Positions 8,394 to 15,687 of a stretch of DNA of 64,000 nt are shown here, piece after piece. Source of the DNA: Bog-473 sp035552095. GTDB lineage: Bacteria; Actinomycetota; Acidimicrobiia; Acidimicrobiales; RAAP-2. Position 1 is the stretch's first letter, and every line of letters starts with the position of its first letter. The position numbers were made by a program, and so were the translations under genes. The notes under the pieces are model-generated. The model did not search any database. It was not told where the DNA came from and saw nothing but the letters and a program-made list of their open reading frames with translations. The stretch spans positions 3,145 to 67,144 of the forward strand of contig DASZMA010000059.1 of the NCBI GenBank assembly GCA_035552095.1. Direction: 5' to 3'.

Positions 8394-9952
8394 GCCGAGT
8401 ACTCGTCGCGCAGGCTCTTCTTGACGATCTTGCCGGTGCCGGCCCGGGGCCATTCGGTGCGCACTTCAAGTTGCTCGGGGATCTTCTGCATCATGAGCCC
8501 GGCCTCCCGGCAGAACGCCACCACCTCGGCGAGCGCCATGGCGTCGACCCCCTCGGCCAGTTGCACCACGGCGCAGACCAGCTCACCGCGGGACGGATCG
8601 GGCAGGCCGATGACCGCCACCTCGACCACCTTGGGATGGGTGTAGAGAAGGTCTTCGATCTCCTTGGCGCTGATGTTCTCGCCCTTGCGCACAATGACGT
8701 CCTTGAGGCGGCCGGTCAGGGCGAGGTGGCCGTCGGCCCGGAGCCGGCCCAGGTCCCCGGTGCGGAAGAACCCGTCGCCGTCGAAGGCCTCGGCGGTGAG
8801 GGCGGGATCGGTGTAGCCGTGGAAGACCATGGGCCCGCGCACGCGGATCTCGCCCTCCTCGTCGGGGCCGGCCGGCCGGCCGTCCAGGGTGACGATGCGC
8901 ACCTCTGCCCCCTCCACCGGCTTGCCGTCGGTGTGGGCCAGCTGCTCGTCGGTGTCGGTGGGCGAGCCGTTGGAGATCATGGGGACCTCGGTCATGCCGT
9001 AGCCGTGCACCACCCCGCGCCCGCCAATCTCGTCGCGCACCTCGTAGTGGATGTCGGGTGGCTTGGCCGCCCCCCCACCCGACATGAGGCGCAGGGTGGG
9101 CAGGATCGGCACGGCGGGGTTCTTGCGCTGCTCGGCCAGGTAGGCCACGTAGAACGCGGTGCTCCCGCCCACCATGGTCGCCCCGTGCTGGCGGAACAGC
9201 GGCAGCACGTCGGGGACGGAGAAGGCCTCGACCAGCACGGCGGGGAAGCCGAAGGAGAGCATGGTCACCAGGTAGTCCGGCCCGGCGATGTGGGCGAAGG
9301 GGAAGGCGATGGAGCCGACATCCTCCGGCGTCATCTGCAGGGCGCGGGCCAGCCCCCAGCCGCCGGCGATGAGGGTCTGATCGGTGTGCTGGACCCCTTT
9401 GGGGTCGGCCGTCGAACCCGAGGTGTAGTAGATCCAGCGGATGGGGGCGTCCCTGGAGCCGGTACCCGCCGGTGGGGGCGGCAGCGTCTCCGGGTCGCCC
9501 TCGGGCAACCCGTCGTCAATGACCAGCAGGTCCGGTGGCGTGGGGGAGCCCGCCAGGGCCCGCTCGGCCAGGGCGGTGAAGTCGGTGTCACGCCACACCC
9601 TGGGCACCACGAAGAGGGAGGCCCCGGTCTGGCGCAGGGCGAACCCGACTTCGCGCTCGCGGTAGAGGTGGATGATCGGGTTCTGCACCGCGCCCAGGCG
9701 GGAGAGGGCGAGCGAGAGCACCACCGTGTCGATCCGCGTCGGCAACTGCCACGACACCACCGATCCGGTGCCGATCCCCCGGCCGGCCAGCCCGGCGGCG
9801 ACCCGGGCCGCCCGGTCGCGGCAGGCGCCGAAGGTGAGCTGCTCGCCGTCCGCCGCCATCAGCATGGGGTGGTCGGGAGAGGCCTCGGCCCGGCGCTCGA
9901 CCAGCTCCCACATGGTCCGTGCGCCGGTGAGTACCTCGTTCGTGCTCATCAC
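8390..9952 (-). CDS. AMP-dependent acyl-CoA synthetase (FadD-like)
   Basis: This 520-residue adenylate-forming enzyme activates a carboxylic acid with ATP and couples it to CoA. Motifs in order are the phosphate loop YYTSGSTADPKGVQHT, the GYGMTEVPMISNG segment, the FRTGDLGRLRADGHLALTGR hinge region and the C-terminal Lys in PRAGTGKIVKKSLRDE. The overall pattern is closest to medium-chain or cyclohexanecarboxylate-type ligases, but substrate cannot be read from sequence. The AAAAGGAG ribosome-binding site supports the ATG at 9952. It is co-transcribed and overlaps with the tyrosine phosphatase gene downstream, and is divergent from the LapA-like gene. Confidence 0.88.
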   Translation of the reverse strand: MMSTNEVLTGARTMWELVERRAEASPDHPMLMAADGEQLTFGACRDRAARVAAGLAGRGIGTGSVVSWQLPTRIDTVVLSLALSRLGAVQNPIIHLYREREVGFALRQTGASLFVVPRVWRDTDFTALAERALAGSPTPPDLLVIDDGLPEGDPETLPPPPAGTGSRDAPIRWIYYTSGSTADPKGVQHTDQTLIAGGWGLARALQMTPEDVGSIAFPFAHIAGPDYLVTMLSFGFPAVLVEAFSVPDVLPLFRQHGATMVGGSTAFYVAYLAEQRKNPAVPILPTLRLMSGGGAAKPPDIHYEVRDEIGGRGVVHGYGMTEVPMISNGSPTDTDEQLAHTDGKPVEGAEVRIVTLDGRPAGPDEEGEIRVRGPMVFHGYTDPALTAEAFDGDGFFRTGDLGRLRADGHLALTGRLKDVIVRKGENISAKEIEDLLYTHPKVVEVAVIGLPDPSRGELVCAVVQLAEGVDAMALAEVVAFCREAGLMMQKIPEQLEVRTEWPRAGTGKIVKKSLRDEYSA

Positions 9953-10020
9953 TTCTCCTTTTCGGTCCCTTTTCGTAGCAGCTGGCGAGCGGGGCCGGGG
10001 GAGCAGCGACAGAATGGCGC

Positions 10021-10290
10021 ATGGCCAAGAGGGAGGTTGACCCGGGGTCGGACCAGGGTGACGGGGAGGGCGGCCCTGGCCTCGACCGCAAGCGCCGGGC
10101 CCGGCTCGTCGCCGGTGGCGTGGCCGGCGTCCTGCTGGTGTGGTTCGCCGTGGGCAACTGGCGCCGCGTGCCCATTGAGTTCTGGGTCCACCGCTCCCAG
10201 GCGCCTCTCATCCTGGTGATCGTGATCTCGGGGCTCCTGGGCGCGGCGATCGCCCTGCTGGCCACCCGCCGCCGGCCCCGGCGGGACTGA
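10021..10290 (+). CDS. LapA-domain (DUF1049) small membrane protein
   Basis: The 89-residue protein has a charged N-terminal stretch, two hydrophobic helices (residues 29-46 and 60-80) separated by a short loop containing NWRRVPIEFWV, and a basic Arg-rich end. This is the LapA pattern: two-helix inner-membrane proteins known from lipopolysaccharide assembly in Gram-negatives, and found with unknown role in actinobacteria. There is no clear Shine-Dalgarno sequence; CAGAAT five bases before the ATG may act as the -10 of a leaderless mRNA. Confidence 0.75.
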   Translation: MAKREVDPGSDQGDGEGGPGLDRKRRARLVAGGVAGVLLVWFAVGNWRRVPIEFWVHRSQAPLILVIVISGLLGAAIALLATRRRPRRD

Positions 10291-10452
10291 GCCGGAGACC
10301 GCGTGCCACGCCCGGCGGCTCGGTCCTAAGCTGGCCCACGGTGAAGAGGTCCAGGCATGAATCGAGGCGGCGGGACACGAACATTGTCCGCGCCGTACCG
10401 GCGTGCAAACATGGGCACTGCATGGGTGCGCTGAGTCCGGGGTGGATGGCTA

Positions 10453-10857
10453 GTGCCGCTTTCTGAGCACGAGCAGCGAATACTGGCTGAGCTTGAGGAG
10501 TCCCTGGTCCGCCAGGATCCCGAGTTTGCCGAGCGCGTCCGCTCGGAATCCGTGTACCGCCACGCCGGCCGCTACTGCAAGTGGGCCGCCGTGACCTTCG
10601 TGCTCGGCGTCGCCATCCTGGTCGGCTTCTACAGCGTCTCGGTCATTCTCGGCTTCATCGGGGTGGTCGTGATGTTCGCCTCGGCCGTGGTCTTCGAGCG
10701 CAACCTCCGCCGCATGGGTCGGGCCGGCTGGCACGACCTGACGCGCTCGCGGGATGGTGAGCAGTCGAAAGCCGCCGCGGCATCGAGCGGGCTCGAGGGC
10801 GCGGTGACCGAAGCACGCGACTGGTTCCGCACCCGGTTCCACCGGCGCGAAAGCTGA
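10453..10857 (+). CDS. DUF3040 membrane protein
   Basis: The N-terminus PLSEHEQRILAELEESL is the typical opening of DUF3040 proteins. Two adjacent transmembrane helices (roughly residues 40-60 and 63-82) follow, then a basic cytoplasmic tail. Total length is 134 residues. Function is unknown, but in other actinobacteria a DUF3040 gene is commonly found just upstream of mraZ, as here (3 kb away), which suggests a link to envelope growth. Start is GTG at 10453. Confidence 0.85.
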   Translation: MPLSEHEQRILAELEESLVRQDPEFAERVRSESVYRHAGRYCKWAAVTFVLGVAILVGFYSVSVILGFIGVVVMFASAVVFERNLRRMGRAGWHDLTRSRDGEQSKAAAASSGLEGAVTEARDWFRTRFHRRES

Positions 10858-10893
10858 ACCGGCGGCGGCCCGGCCGTCGCCTGCGTGCGCTTC

Positions 10894-10899
10894 CATAAT
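10894..10899 (+). promoter_or_regulatory. Putative -10 element of the ROK kinase gene
   Basis: CATAAT lies 12 bases before the GTG at 10912 and there is no ribosome-binding site, so the transcript would have only a few leader bases. No convincing -35 element is visible upstream. Confidence 0.4.
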
Positions 10900-10911
10900 G
10901 GCTGACTCCCG

Positions 10912-11799
10912 GTGACCGACCTGGCCCTGGCCATCGACATCGGCGGCACCAAAATGGCCGCCGGCCTGGTCGATCGGGCGGGCCAGCTGGTGCAGCACGG
11001 GCAGGTCCCCACGCCGGGCGGCGACGCTGACCAGTTGTGGTGCGCCCTGGCCGACCTGGCGCAGCCGATGATGGGGCGGGCCGGCGCCGGCGATCAGCTC
11101 ATGGTCTGCGGCGTCGGGTGCGGTGGTCCCATGAGCCCGGGTGGCGAGACGGTGTCGCCGCTGAATATCGGCGGCTGGCGGGAGTTCCCGTTACGGGCCC
11201 GCCTGCGTGAGCTGACCGGTCTGCCCACCTACGTGGACAACGACGCCAAGGCGCTGGCCCTGGGCGAGGGGTGGATCGGCGCCGCGGCGGGGCAGCGTGA
11301 CTTCCTGGCCATGGTGGTGTCGACCGGCGTCGGCGGCGGCGTGGTGCTCGACGGCCGTCTCCTGGAGGGCCGGCTGGGCAACGCCGGCCACGTCGGACAC
11401 GTGGTGGTGGTGCCCGACGGGCGGGACTGCGCCTGCGGCGGTCAGGGGTGCCTGGAGGCCGAAGCGTCGGGCACCGCGCTGGCGGCGATCTCGGGTCAAC
11501 CGGCCAAGCTGGCGTCGGCGGCGCTGATTGAGCGGACGGGCACGCTGGTCGGGCTGGCCGTGGCCTCGGTGGCCAACCTGCTCGACCTCCCCCTGGCGGT
11601 GGTCAGTGGCTCGGTGGCCCTGGGCTTCGGGGCGCCTTTCTTCGCCGCCGCCCAGCGGGAGGTGACCCGGCGCTGTGGTCTGGAGTTCGCCCGCGGCACG
11701 CGGGTCGTGCCGGGTGGCCTGGGCGACCAGGGACCCCTGATCGGCGCCGGGAGCGTGGGCTGGAATGGGCTGGCCGCGGGCACCAGCCGGGCGACATGA
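10912..11799 (+). CDS. ROK-family sugar kinase (glucokinase-like)
   Basis: This 295-residue ATP-dependent hexose kinase is of the ROK family. The N-terminal phosphate loop is LAIDIGGTKMAAGLV. Catalytic Asp is in the YVDNDAKALALGEG segment. The zinc-binding signature is HVGHVVVVPDGRDCACGGQGCLE, in which the His and three Cys expected for ROK proteins are present (read as HVGH, then CACGGQGC). These residues separate catalytic ROK kinases from degenerate repressors, and there is no N-terminal helix-turn-helix, so it is likely an enzyme. Glucose is the default substrate for actinobacterial members; inference. It overlaps the next gene by ATGA. Confidence 0.87.
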   Translation: MTDLALAIDIGGTKMAAGLVDRAGQLVQHGQVPTPGGDADQLWCALADLAQPMMGRAGAGDQLMVCGVGCGGPMSPGGETVSPLNIGGWREFPLRARLRELTGLPTYVDNDAKALALGEGWIGAAAGQRDFLAMVVSTGVGGGVVLDGRLLEGRLGNAGHVGHVVVVPDGRDCACGGQGCLEAEASGTALAAISGQPAKLASAALIERTGTLVGLAVASVANLLDLPLAVVSGSVALGFGAPFFAAAQREVTRRCGLEFARGTRVVPGGLGDQGPLIGAGSVGWNGLAAGTSRAT

Positions 11800-12080
11800 C
11801 CGCCGCCCCCCGCCATCGTTGGCGGACCGATGCCGCCGTCGTGCTGGGGGCCGTCCTGCCCCACCCGTCGCTGTGGGGCCCCGGCCTGGCCGCGCTGGGA
11901 CGGTTGGCCCGACGGGGCTGGTGGCACCGGCCGCCCTTCCTCCCGGTGCCGAGCGACGACTACTGGCACTTTCGTGTGGTCACCGCCTTCGGCGGTGCCG
12001 GCAACGAGGCGGCCCTGACCCGGCGGGACGTGGTGGCCTATCTGCAATGGTGCCGCAGGACCCGTCTCCACCGCGGGTAG
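11796..12080 (+). CDS. Conserved-looking hypothetical protein
   Basis: I do not recognise this 94-residue protein. It is rich in Trp, Arg and Pro, with the segment LPVPSDDYWHFRVVTAFGG in the middle and a basic C-terminus (YLQWCRRTRLHRG). It has one weakly hydrophobic N-terminal region (residues 12-32) but no clear transmembrane helix. Its ATG overlaps the ROK kinase stop codon (ATGA at 11796-11799), which argues that it is a real, translationally coupled gene. Confidence 0.65.
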   Translation: MTAAPRHRWRTDAAVVLGAVLPHPSLWGPGLAALGRLARRGWWHRPPFLPVPSDDYWHFRVVTAFGGAGNEAALTRRDVVAYLQWCRRTRLHRG

Positions 12081-12230
12081 CCTCTCCCTCGTTGTGACGT
12101 CTCTGACGGCTGGAGCCAACATCTTGACCGGCGCACATCCCCGGACTCGTTCCGGCCGTTCCCCCAGACTGCCCCGAGGGCCGGCGCCCGAGCCGGCGAG
12201 GGCGGCGGACCGCCGTCCGTTCAGGGCCTT

Positions 12231-12740
12231 ATGAGCGAGCGGGTCCTCCTTCTCAACGCGACGTACGAGCCGCTGGCCCTCGTCTCGGACCGGCGTGCCG
12301 TCGTGCTGGTCCTGGCCGGCCGGGCCGAGGCGGTGGCCTTCCGGGAGGACTGCTCTGTCTTCCACTCGGCGTCGCTCAACGTCGAGGTCCCGTCCATCGT
12401 CCGGTTGGCCCACATGGTCCGTATCCCGCGCTGGGCCCGCACGCCGCCGGTGACCCGGCGCTCCGTCCTCCGCCGGGACGGCGGCATCTGCGTCTACTGC
12501 TCCGAGCCGGCCGACACCATTGACCACGTGATCCCCCGCAGCCGCGGCGGCACCCACGACTGGTCCAACGTGGTGGCGGCCTGCAAGCGGGACAATCTGC
12601 ACAAGGCTGATCTCCTCCTCTCGGAACTGGGCTGGACCCTGCGGGTCAAGCCGGCGCCGCCCGACGGGCACCTGTGGCGCTTGCGCCACCTGTCCGAGGT
12701 GGACCCGTTGTGGGAGCCGTATCTGGCCACCGCCTCCTGA
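12231..12740 (+). CDS. HNH endonuclease family protein
   Basis: The 169-residue protein has an N-terminal domain opening MSERVLLLNATYEPL, then an HNH nuclease module: a CVYC knuckle, DHVIPRSRGGTHDWSN, and AACKRDNLHKAD with the second Cys-x-x-x-x-Asn pattern. This architecture is a widely conserved chromosomal single-copy HNH family in actinobacteria and cyanobacteria, not a homing endonuclease inserted in an element. Its biological role is not established. The following gene starts immediately after its stop (TGA then TTG), so the two are probably co-translated. Confidence 0.85.
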   Translation: MSERVLLLNATYEPLALVSDRRAVVLVLAGRAEAVAFREDCSVFHSASLNVEVPSIVRLAHMVRIPRWARTPPVTRRSVLRRDGGICVYCSEPADTIDHVIPRSRGGTHDWSNVVAACKRDNLHKADLLLSELGWTLRVKPAPPDGHLWRLRHLSEVDPLWEPYLATAS

Positions 12741-13439
12741 TTGCTGCGGCCCCGCTCCCTCTTCGACGTTGAGCCGTACCGCGCCCGCTCGGTCCGCCAT
12801 GCCGCGTCGCGCCAGGCCGGTCCCCCCACCCTGGTGCTGGGCAGCACCCAGCCGGCCGAGCTGATCGATCAGGGCGCGGCGACCGAGCGGGGCATTGACG
12901 TGGCCCGCCGCCGCGGCGGGGGCGGGGCAGTGTTCCTCCCGGCGGACGGCTACCTCTGGGTCGACGCCTGGGTGCCCCGGGTCGATCCCTTGTGGGACGA
13001 GGATGTGACGCGGGCGGCGGCCGCCGTGGGCGCCTGGTGGGCCGCGGCCCTGGTCGGGCTGGGCCTTCCCGCCGGGTCGCTCGAGGTACACCAGGGCCGG
13101 CCCGTTCCGGGGCCCTGGGGCCGCCTGGTCTGCTTCGCCGGCCGCGGCCCCGGTGAGCTGTTCCTCCAGGGGCGCAAGCTCATGGGCCTCTCGCAGTGGC
13201 GCAGCAAGGAGGGCTCCCTGTTCTCCGCCTGCGTCTACGCCCGTTGGGACCCCGAACCGTTGGCCGCCCTGCTGGCCGGCGACGCCGCGGTCCCGCCCCC
13301 CGGCGTCTCGGACCTGGTCCCACTGGCCGTCGGCCTGGATGACCTGGTCCCGCCCGGGCCCAGCCTGGCCGACCTCCAGACCGCGCTCCTGACTTCGTTC
13401 CCCGCCTGGGGGAGGAGCCACCTGCCTTCCCCGGACTGA
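12741..13439 (+). CDS. Lipoate-protein ligase A-like protein
   Basis: This 232-residue protein is of the biotin/lipoate ligase (BPL_LplA_LipB) fold. The lipoyl-binding motif appears as VARRRGGGGAVFLPA (RRxSGGGAV in typical LplA), and the catalytic-lysine segment as LFLQGRKLMGLSQWRSKEG. It likely transfers a lipoyl or octanoyl group to a carrier protein, but the family also contains non-lipoyl members, and the Ser-to-Gly change in the first motif should make one cautious. The TTG start directly abuts the stop codon of the HNH gene, and homologous sequence begins close by, so I accept this unusual start. Confidence 0.75.
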   Translation: MLRPRSLFDVEPYRARSVRHAASRQAGPPTLVLGSTQPAELIDQGAATERGIDVARRRGGGGAVFLPADGYLWVDAWVPRVDPLWDEDVTRAAAAVGAWWAAALVGLGLPAGSLEVHQGRPVPGPWGRLVCFAGRGPGELFLQGRKLMGLSQWRSKEGSLFSACVYARWDPEPLAALLAGDAAVPPPGVSDLVPLAVGLDDLVPPGPSLADLQTALLTSFPAWGRSHLPSPD

Positions 13440-13465
13440 GGCAACCCTCCCGGTTCTGACTGGCT

Positions 13466-13484
13466 GCGCCCCGGTGGAGGGCGC
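13466..13484 (+). terminator. Hairpin between the lplA-like gene and mraZ
   Basis: GCGCCC (13466-13471) and GGGCGC (13479-13484) form a six-pair GC stem with a seven-base loop. A short TTTT follows about nine bases later, so this is at best a weak intrinsic terminator. Its position, after the last gene of one operon and before the mraZ promoter, fits that role. Confidence 0.4.
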
Positions 13485-13581
13485 CCGTCCCGTTTTCACT
13501 GATCTGATCCGCCGCGTGGCGTCGCCGCGCCCCGTGTGAGCCCTGGCGGGGAGGCCTCGGGTGTCACGTGGGTGGGTGTTG

Positions 13582-13610
13582 TTGATTAGGGGAGGGAAAG
13601 GGCGTAAAGT
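13582..13610 (+). promoter_or_regulatory. Putative promoter of the mraZ (dcw) operon
   Basis: TTGATT (13582-13587), a 17-base spacer, and TAAAGT (13605-13610) make a good sigma-70 promoter about 65 bases upstream of mraZ. The 5'-most MraZ-type repeat lies in the spacer and the next one overlaps the -10, so MraZ binding would block polymerase. Confidence 0.65.
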
Positions 13611-13632
13611 GGCGCGAAATGGTTTGAAGGGG
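13598..13632 (+). promoter_or_regulatory. MraZ-box array (four 5-mers, 10-bp period)
   Basis: AAGGG (13598-13602), AGTGG (13608-13612), AATGG (13618-13622) and AGGGG (13628-13632) recur with exact 10-base periodicity. MraZ proteins are known to bind G-rich pentamers separated by five bases in front of their own operon. The array overlaps and follows the -10 element, consistent with autorepression. Confidence 0.6.
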
Positions 13633-13676
13633 CGTTTGAGGACGCAGTTCAGGGAGCGTCGTGGGAGATCTAGCCA

Positions 13677-14099
13677 GTGGCAGGCTTTTTAGGCAGGTAC
13701 GAGCATTCGCTCGACATCAAGGGCAGGGTGATCCTGCCCATGAAGTTCCGCGCCCCGTTCGAGAAGGGCGGGTACCTGACCCAGCACTCCGAGGGCTGCC
13801 TGGCGCTATGGACCCCGGGCGAGTTCGAGCGGCAGATGGCCATTGTGCTGGAGCGGTCCGCCACCTCCAAGGCCGATCGCAACCGGGCCCGGCTGTGGGC
13901 CTCGAACTCGCTCGATGTGGAGATCGACCGCCAGGGACGGATGGCCATCCCGACCCACCTGCGCACCTTCGCCGGCTTGGTGAGCGGGGTGCTGGTGCAC
14001 GGGGCCATCGACCGGATCGAGTTGTGGAACCCCGCTTCGTGGGCCGAGCGCGTCCTCCCCGAGGAGAGCTGGCTCCTGGGCGACGACGAGGAGGAGTGA
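13677..14099 (+). CDS. mraZ: Transcriptional regulator MraZ
   Basis: This is the first gene of the division and cell-wall cluster. MraZ is a ring-forming AbrB-like DNA-binding protein that represses its own operon. It carries the two family signatures: DIKGRVILPMKFR near residue 13 and DRQGRMAIPTHLRTFAG near residue 82, one per AbrB-like half. Its length of 140 residues is typical. The GTG start at 13677 is chosen because AGFLGRYEHSLD is the usual N-terminus. The GTGA at its stop (14096-14099) opens a frame that runs straight into rsmH. Confidence 0.95.
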   Translation: MAGFLGRYEHSLDIKGRVILPMKFRAPFEKGGYLTQHSEGCLALWTPGEFERQMAIVLERSATSKADRNRARLWASNSLDVEIDRQGRMAIPTHLRTFAGLVSGVLVHGAIDRIELWNPASWAERVLPEESWLLGDDEEE

Positions 14100-14152
14100 C
14101 CGCCACCGCACCCATCAACCCACCACCGAGGGCGAATGCCCGCTGGACCATG

Positions 14153-14253
14153 TGCAGCTCCTCGACCGGCGTAGAGGAAGATCGCTCCACCCTCTTCCCC
14201 GCAGGTCGAGCGGAACTCCACCCTTCGCTCCTCCCACCAGTCGGGGAGCTGCA
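14153..14253 (+). promoter_or_regulatory. Long-range inverted repeat covering the rsmH ribosome-binding site
   Basis: Bases 14153-14166 (TGCAGCTCCTCGAC) can pair with 14240-14253 (GTCGGGGAGCTGCA): 14 pairs with a single G-U wobble. The right arm contains the rsmH Shine-Dalgarno GGGGAG (14243-14248). A competing seven-pair helix is possible between CTCGACC (14161-14167) and GGTCGAG (14204-14210), which would free the ribosome-binding site. The regulatory role is inference. Confidence 0.5.
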
Positions 14254-14254
14254 G

Positions 14255-15181
14255 ATGGCCCACTCGTTCGAACACATTCCTGTCCTACGCGATGAAGTGG
14301 TGTCGCTCTTCGCCCCGGTGCCCGCCGGGGTATTGGTCGACGCCACCGTCGGCGGCGGCGGCCACAGCGCCGCCCTCCTGGCGGCCCACCCCCAACTCCG
14401 GGTCCTCGGCCTGGACCGCGACCCGGTGGCCCTGGCCGCGGCCCGGGAGCGGCTGGCCCCCTTTGGCGACCGGGTCACGCTGGTCCACGCCCCCTTCTCG
14501 GCGCTCGACCAGGTCACGTCCGGGCCGCTCTCGGGCGTGCTTTTCGATCTCGGCGTCAGCTCCCCCCAGCTCGACCAGGCCGATCGGGGCTTCTCCTTCC
14601 GCTCCGAGGCGCCCATCGACATGCGCATGGACCAGTCCGCCGGTCGCACCGCCGGGCAGCTGGTCAACGAGCTGCCCGAGGATGCGCTGGCCGCCCTCTT
14701 CCGCCAGAACGGCGAGGGCCGCCTGGGTGGGCGCATCGCCCACGCCGTGGTGGCGGCCCGCCCCCTGACCTCGACCGTCCAGCTGGCCGACGTGGTCGAG
14801 CGGGCCGTGCCGGCCGCCGTGCGGCGCAAGGGCCACCCGGCCCGGCGCGTCTTCCAGGCCCTGCGCATCGCGGTCAACGACGAACTGGGGGAGTTGGCCG
14901 CTGCCCTCCCGGCCACCCTGGAGCGCCTGGCCGTGAGCGGGCGCTGCGCTGTCATCAGCTACCACTCCGGTGAGGACCGGCTGACCAAGCAGGTCTTCGC
15001 CAACGCCGCCACCGGCGGCTGCATCTGCCCGCCCACGTTGCCCTGCGTGTGCGGCGCCGTGGTCGAACACCAACTGGTCTACCGGGGCGCCCGCAAGGCG
15101 TCGGCCGCGGAGGTCGCCGCCAACCGGCGGGCCGAGAGCGCCCGCCTGCGCGTCATTGAGCGTACGGCGGCGCCGGCATGA
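14255..15181 (+). CDS. rsmH: 16S rRNA m4C1402 methyltransferase RsmH (MraW)
   Basis: RsmH is a SAM-dependent methyltransferase that modifies N4 of C1402 in the 16S rRNA decoding site. The N-terminus HIPVLRDEVVSL, the SAM motif VDATVGGGGHSAALL, the LFDLGVSSPQLD active-site region, the insertion RGFSFRSEAPIDMRMD and the HPARRVFQALRIAVNDEL signature are all present. The ATG at 14255 with GGGGAG six bases upstream gives 308 residues, the normal length. The frame is however open back to a GTG at 14096 overlapping the mraZ stop, so a 53-residue N-terminal extension cannot be excluded. It overlaps ftsL by ATGA. Confidence 0.95.
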   Translation: MAHSFEHIPVLRDEVVSLFAPVPAGVLVDATVGGGGHSAALLAAHPQLRVLGLDRDPVALAAARERLAPFGDRVTLVHAPFSALDQVTSGPLSGVLFDLGVSSPQLDQADRGFSFRSEAPIDMRMDQSAGRTAGQLVNELPEDALAALFRQNGEGRLGGRIAHAVVAARPLTSTVQLADVVERAVPAAVRRKGHPARRVFQALRIAVNDELGELAAALPATLERLAVSGRCAVISYHSGEDRLTKQVFANAATGGCICPPTLPCVCGAVVEHQLVYRGARKASAAEVAANRRAESARLRVIERTAAPA

Positions 15182-15687
15182 CGCCCTCCGAGTCCGCCGC
15201 CGCCCGCCGGACCGCGCCGGCCCGTTCCCCCCGCGAGGCCCGGCCCGGTGCCGCGCCCCCGCCCCCGCTCCGCGTCGTCCCCACCGGGCGGCAGCGGGCC
15301 CCGCGGCGCCGGCTCTTGGCGCTGCTGCCGGTCGTGGTGGTGATCGGCGCCCTGTTGGTCGTGGTGGTCGGGCAGGCCCTACTGGCCAGCGGCCAGGTCC
15401 GCCTGGCCGGCATTCAGCAGAAACTGAACGTGGCTCAGGGCGTGCACCGCCAGATCGAATTACAGGTCTCGCAGCTCGAGACCCCCTCGCGCATCGTGCA
15501 CGACGCCCTGGGCGCGGGCATGGTGCACCCGACCAAGGTCAACCAGCTGCCCTACGTCTCCCTGTACACGCCACTGCCCACCCCGGCGGTGACGCCGGTC
15601 CCCGCCGCAACCACTCCCACGACCGCCGCAACCACCACCCCCACGACCGCCGCAACCACCACCCCCACCACGACAGCGGGACAATGA
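15178..15687 (+). CDS. ftsL: FtsL-like septum protein with Thr/Pro-rich extracytoplasmic tail
   Basis: This is a bitopic division protein placed, as expected, between rsmH and ftsI. It has a basic, Pro-rich cytoplasmic N-terminus (residues 1-45), one transmembrane helix (about 46-68), then a short coiled-coil-like stretch (VRLAGIQQKLNVAQGVHRQI) resembling FtsL/DivIC. The last 35 residues are Thr/Ala/Pro repeats containing two copies of an 8-residue unit, which is unusual for FtsL. FtsL acts with FtsQ and FtsB to recruit and activate FtsW-FtsI. Identification rests on position and topology because FtsL sequences diverge greatly. Confidence 0.78.
   Translation: MTPSESAAARRTAPARSPREARPGAAPPPPLRVVPTGRQRAPRRRLLALLPVVVVIGALLVVVVGQALLASGQVRLAGIQQKLNVAQGVHRQIELQVSQLETPSRIVHDALGAGMVHPTKVNQLPYVSLYTPLPTPAVTPVPAATTPTTAATTTPTTAATTTPTTTAGQ
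15619..15666 (+). repeat. Tandem 24-bp repeat in the ftsL tail
   Basis: Two perfect 24-base copies (15619-15642 and 15643-15666) encode a Thr-Thr-Ala-Ala-Thr-Thr-Thr-Pro unit. Partial copies flank them. The repeat number may vary between strains. Confidence 0.75.

Noticed and set aside
12231..12740. HNH gene as a homing endonuclease or part of a mobile element
   Set aside because: It sits in a housekeeping operon with its family-typical N-terminal domain, and no terminal repeats or target-site duplication flank it.
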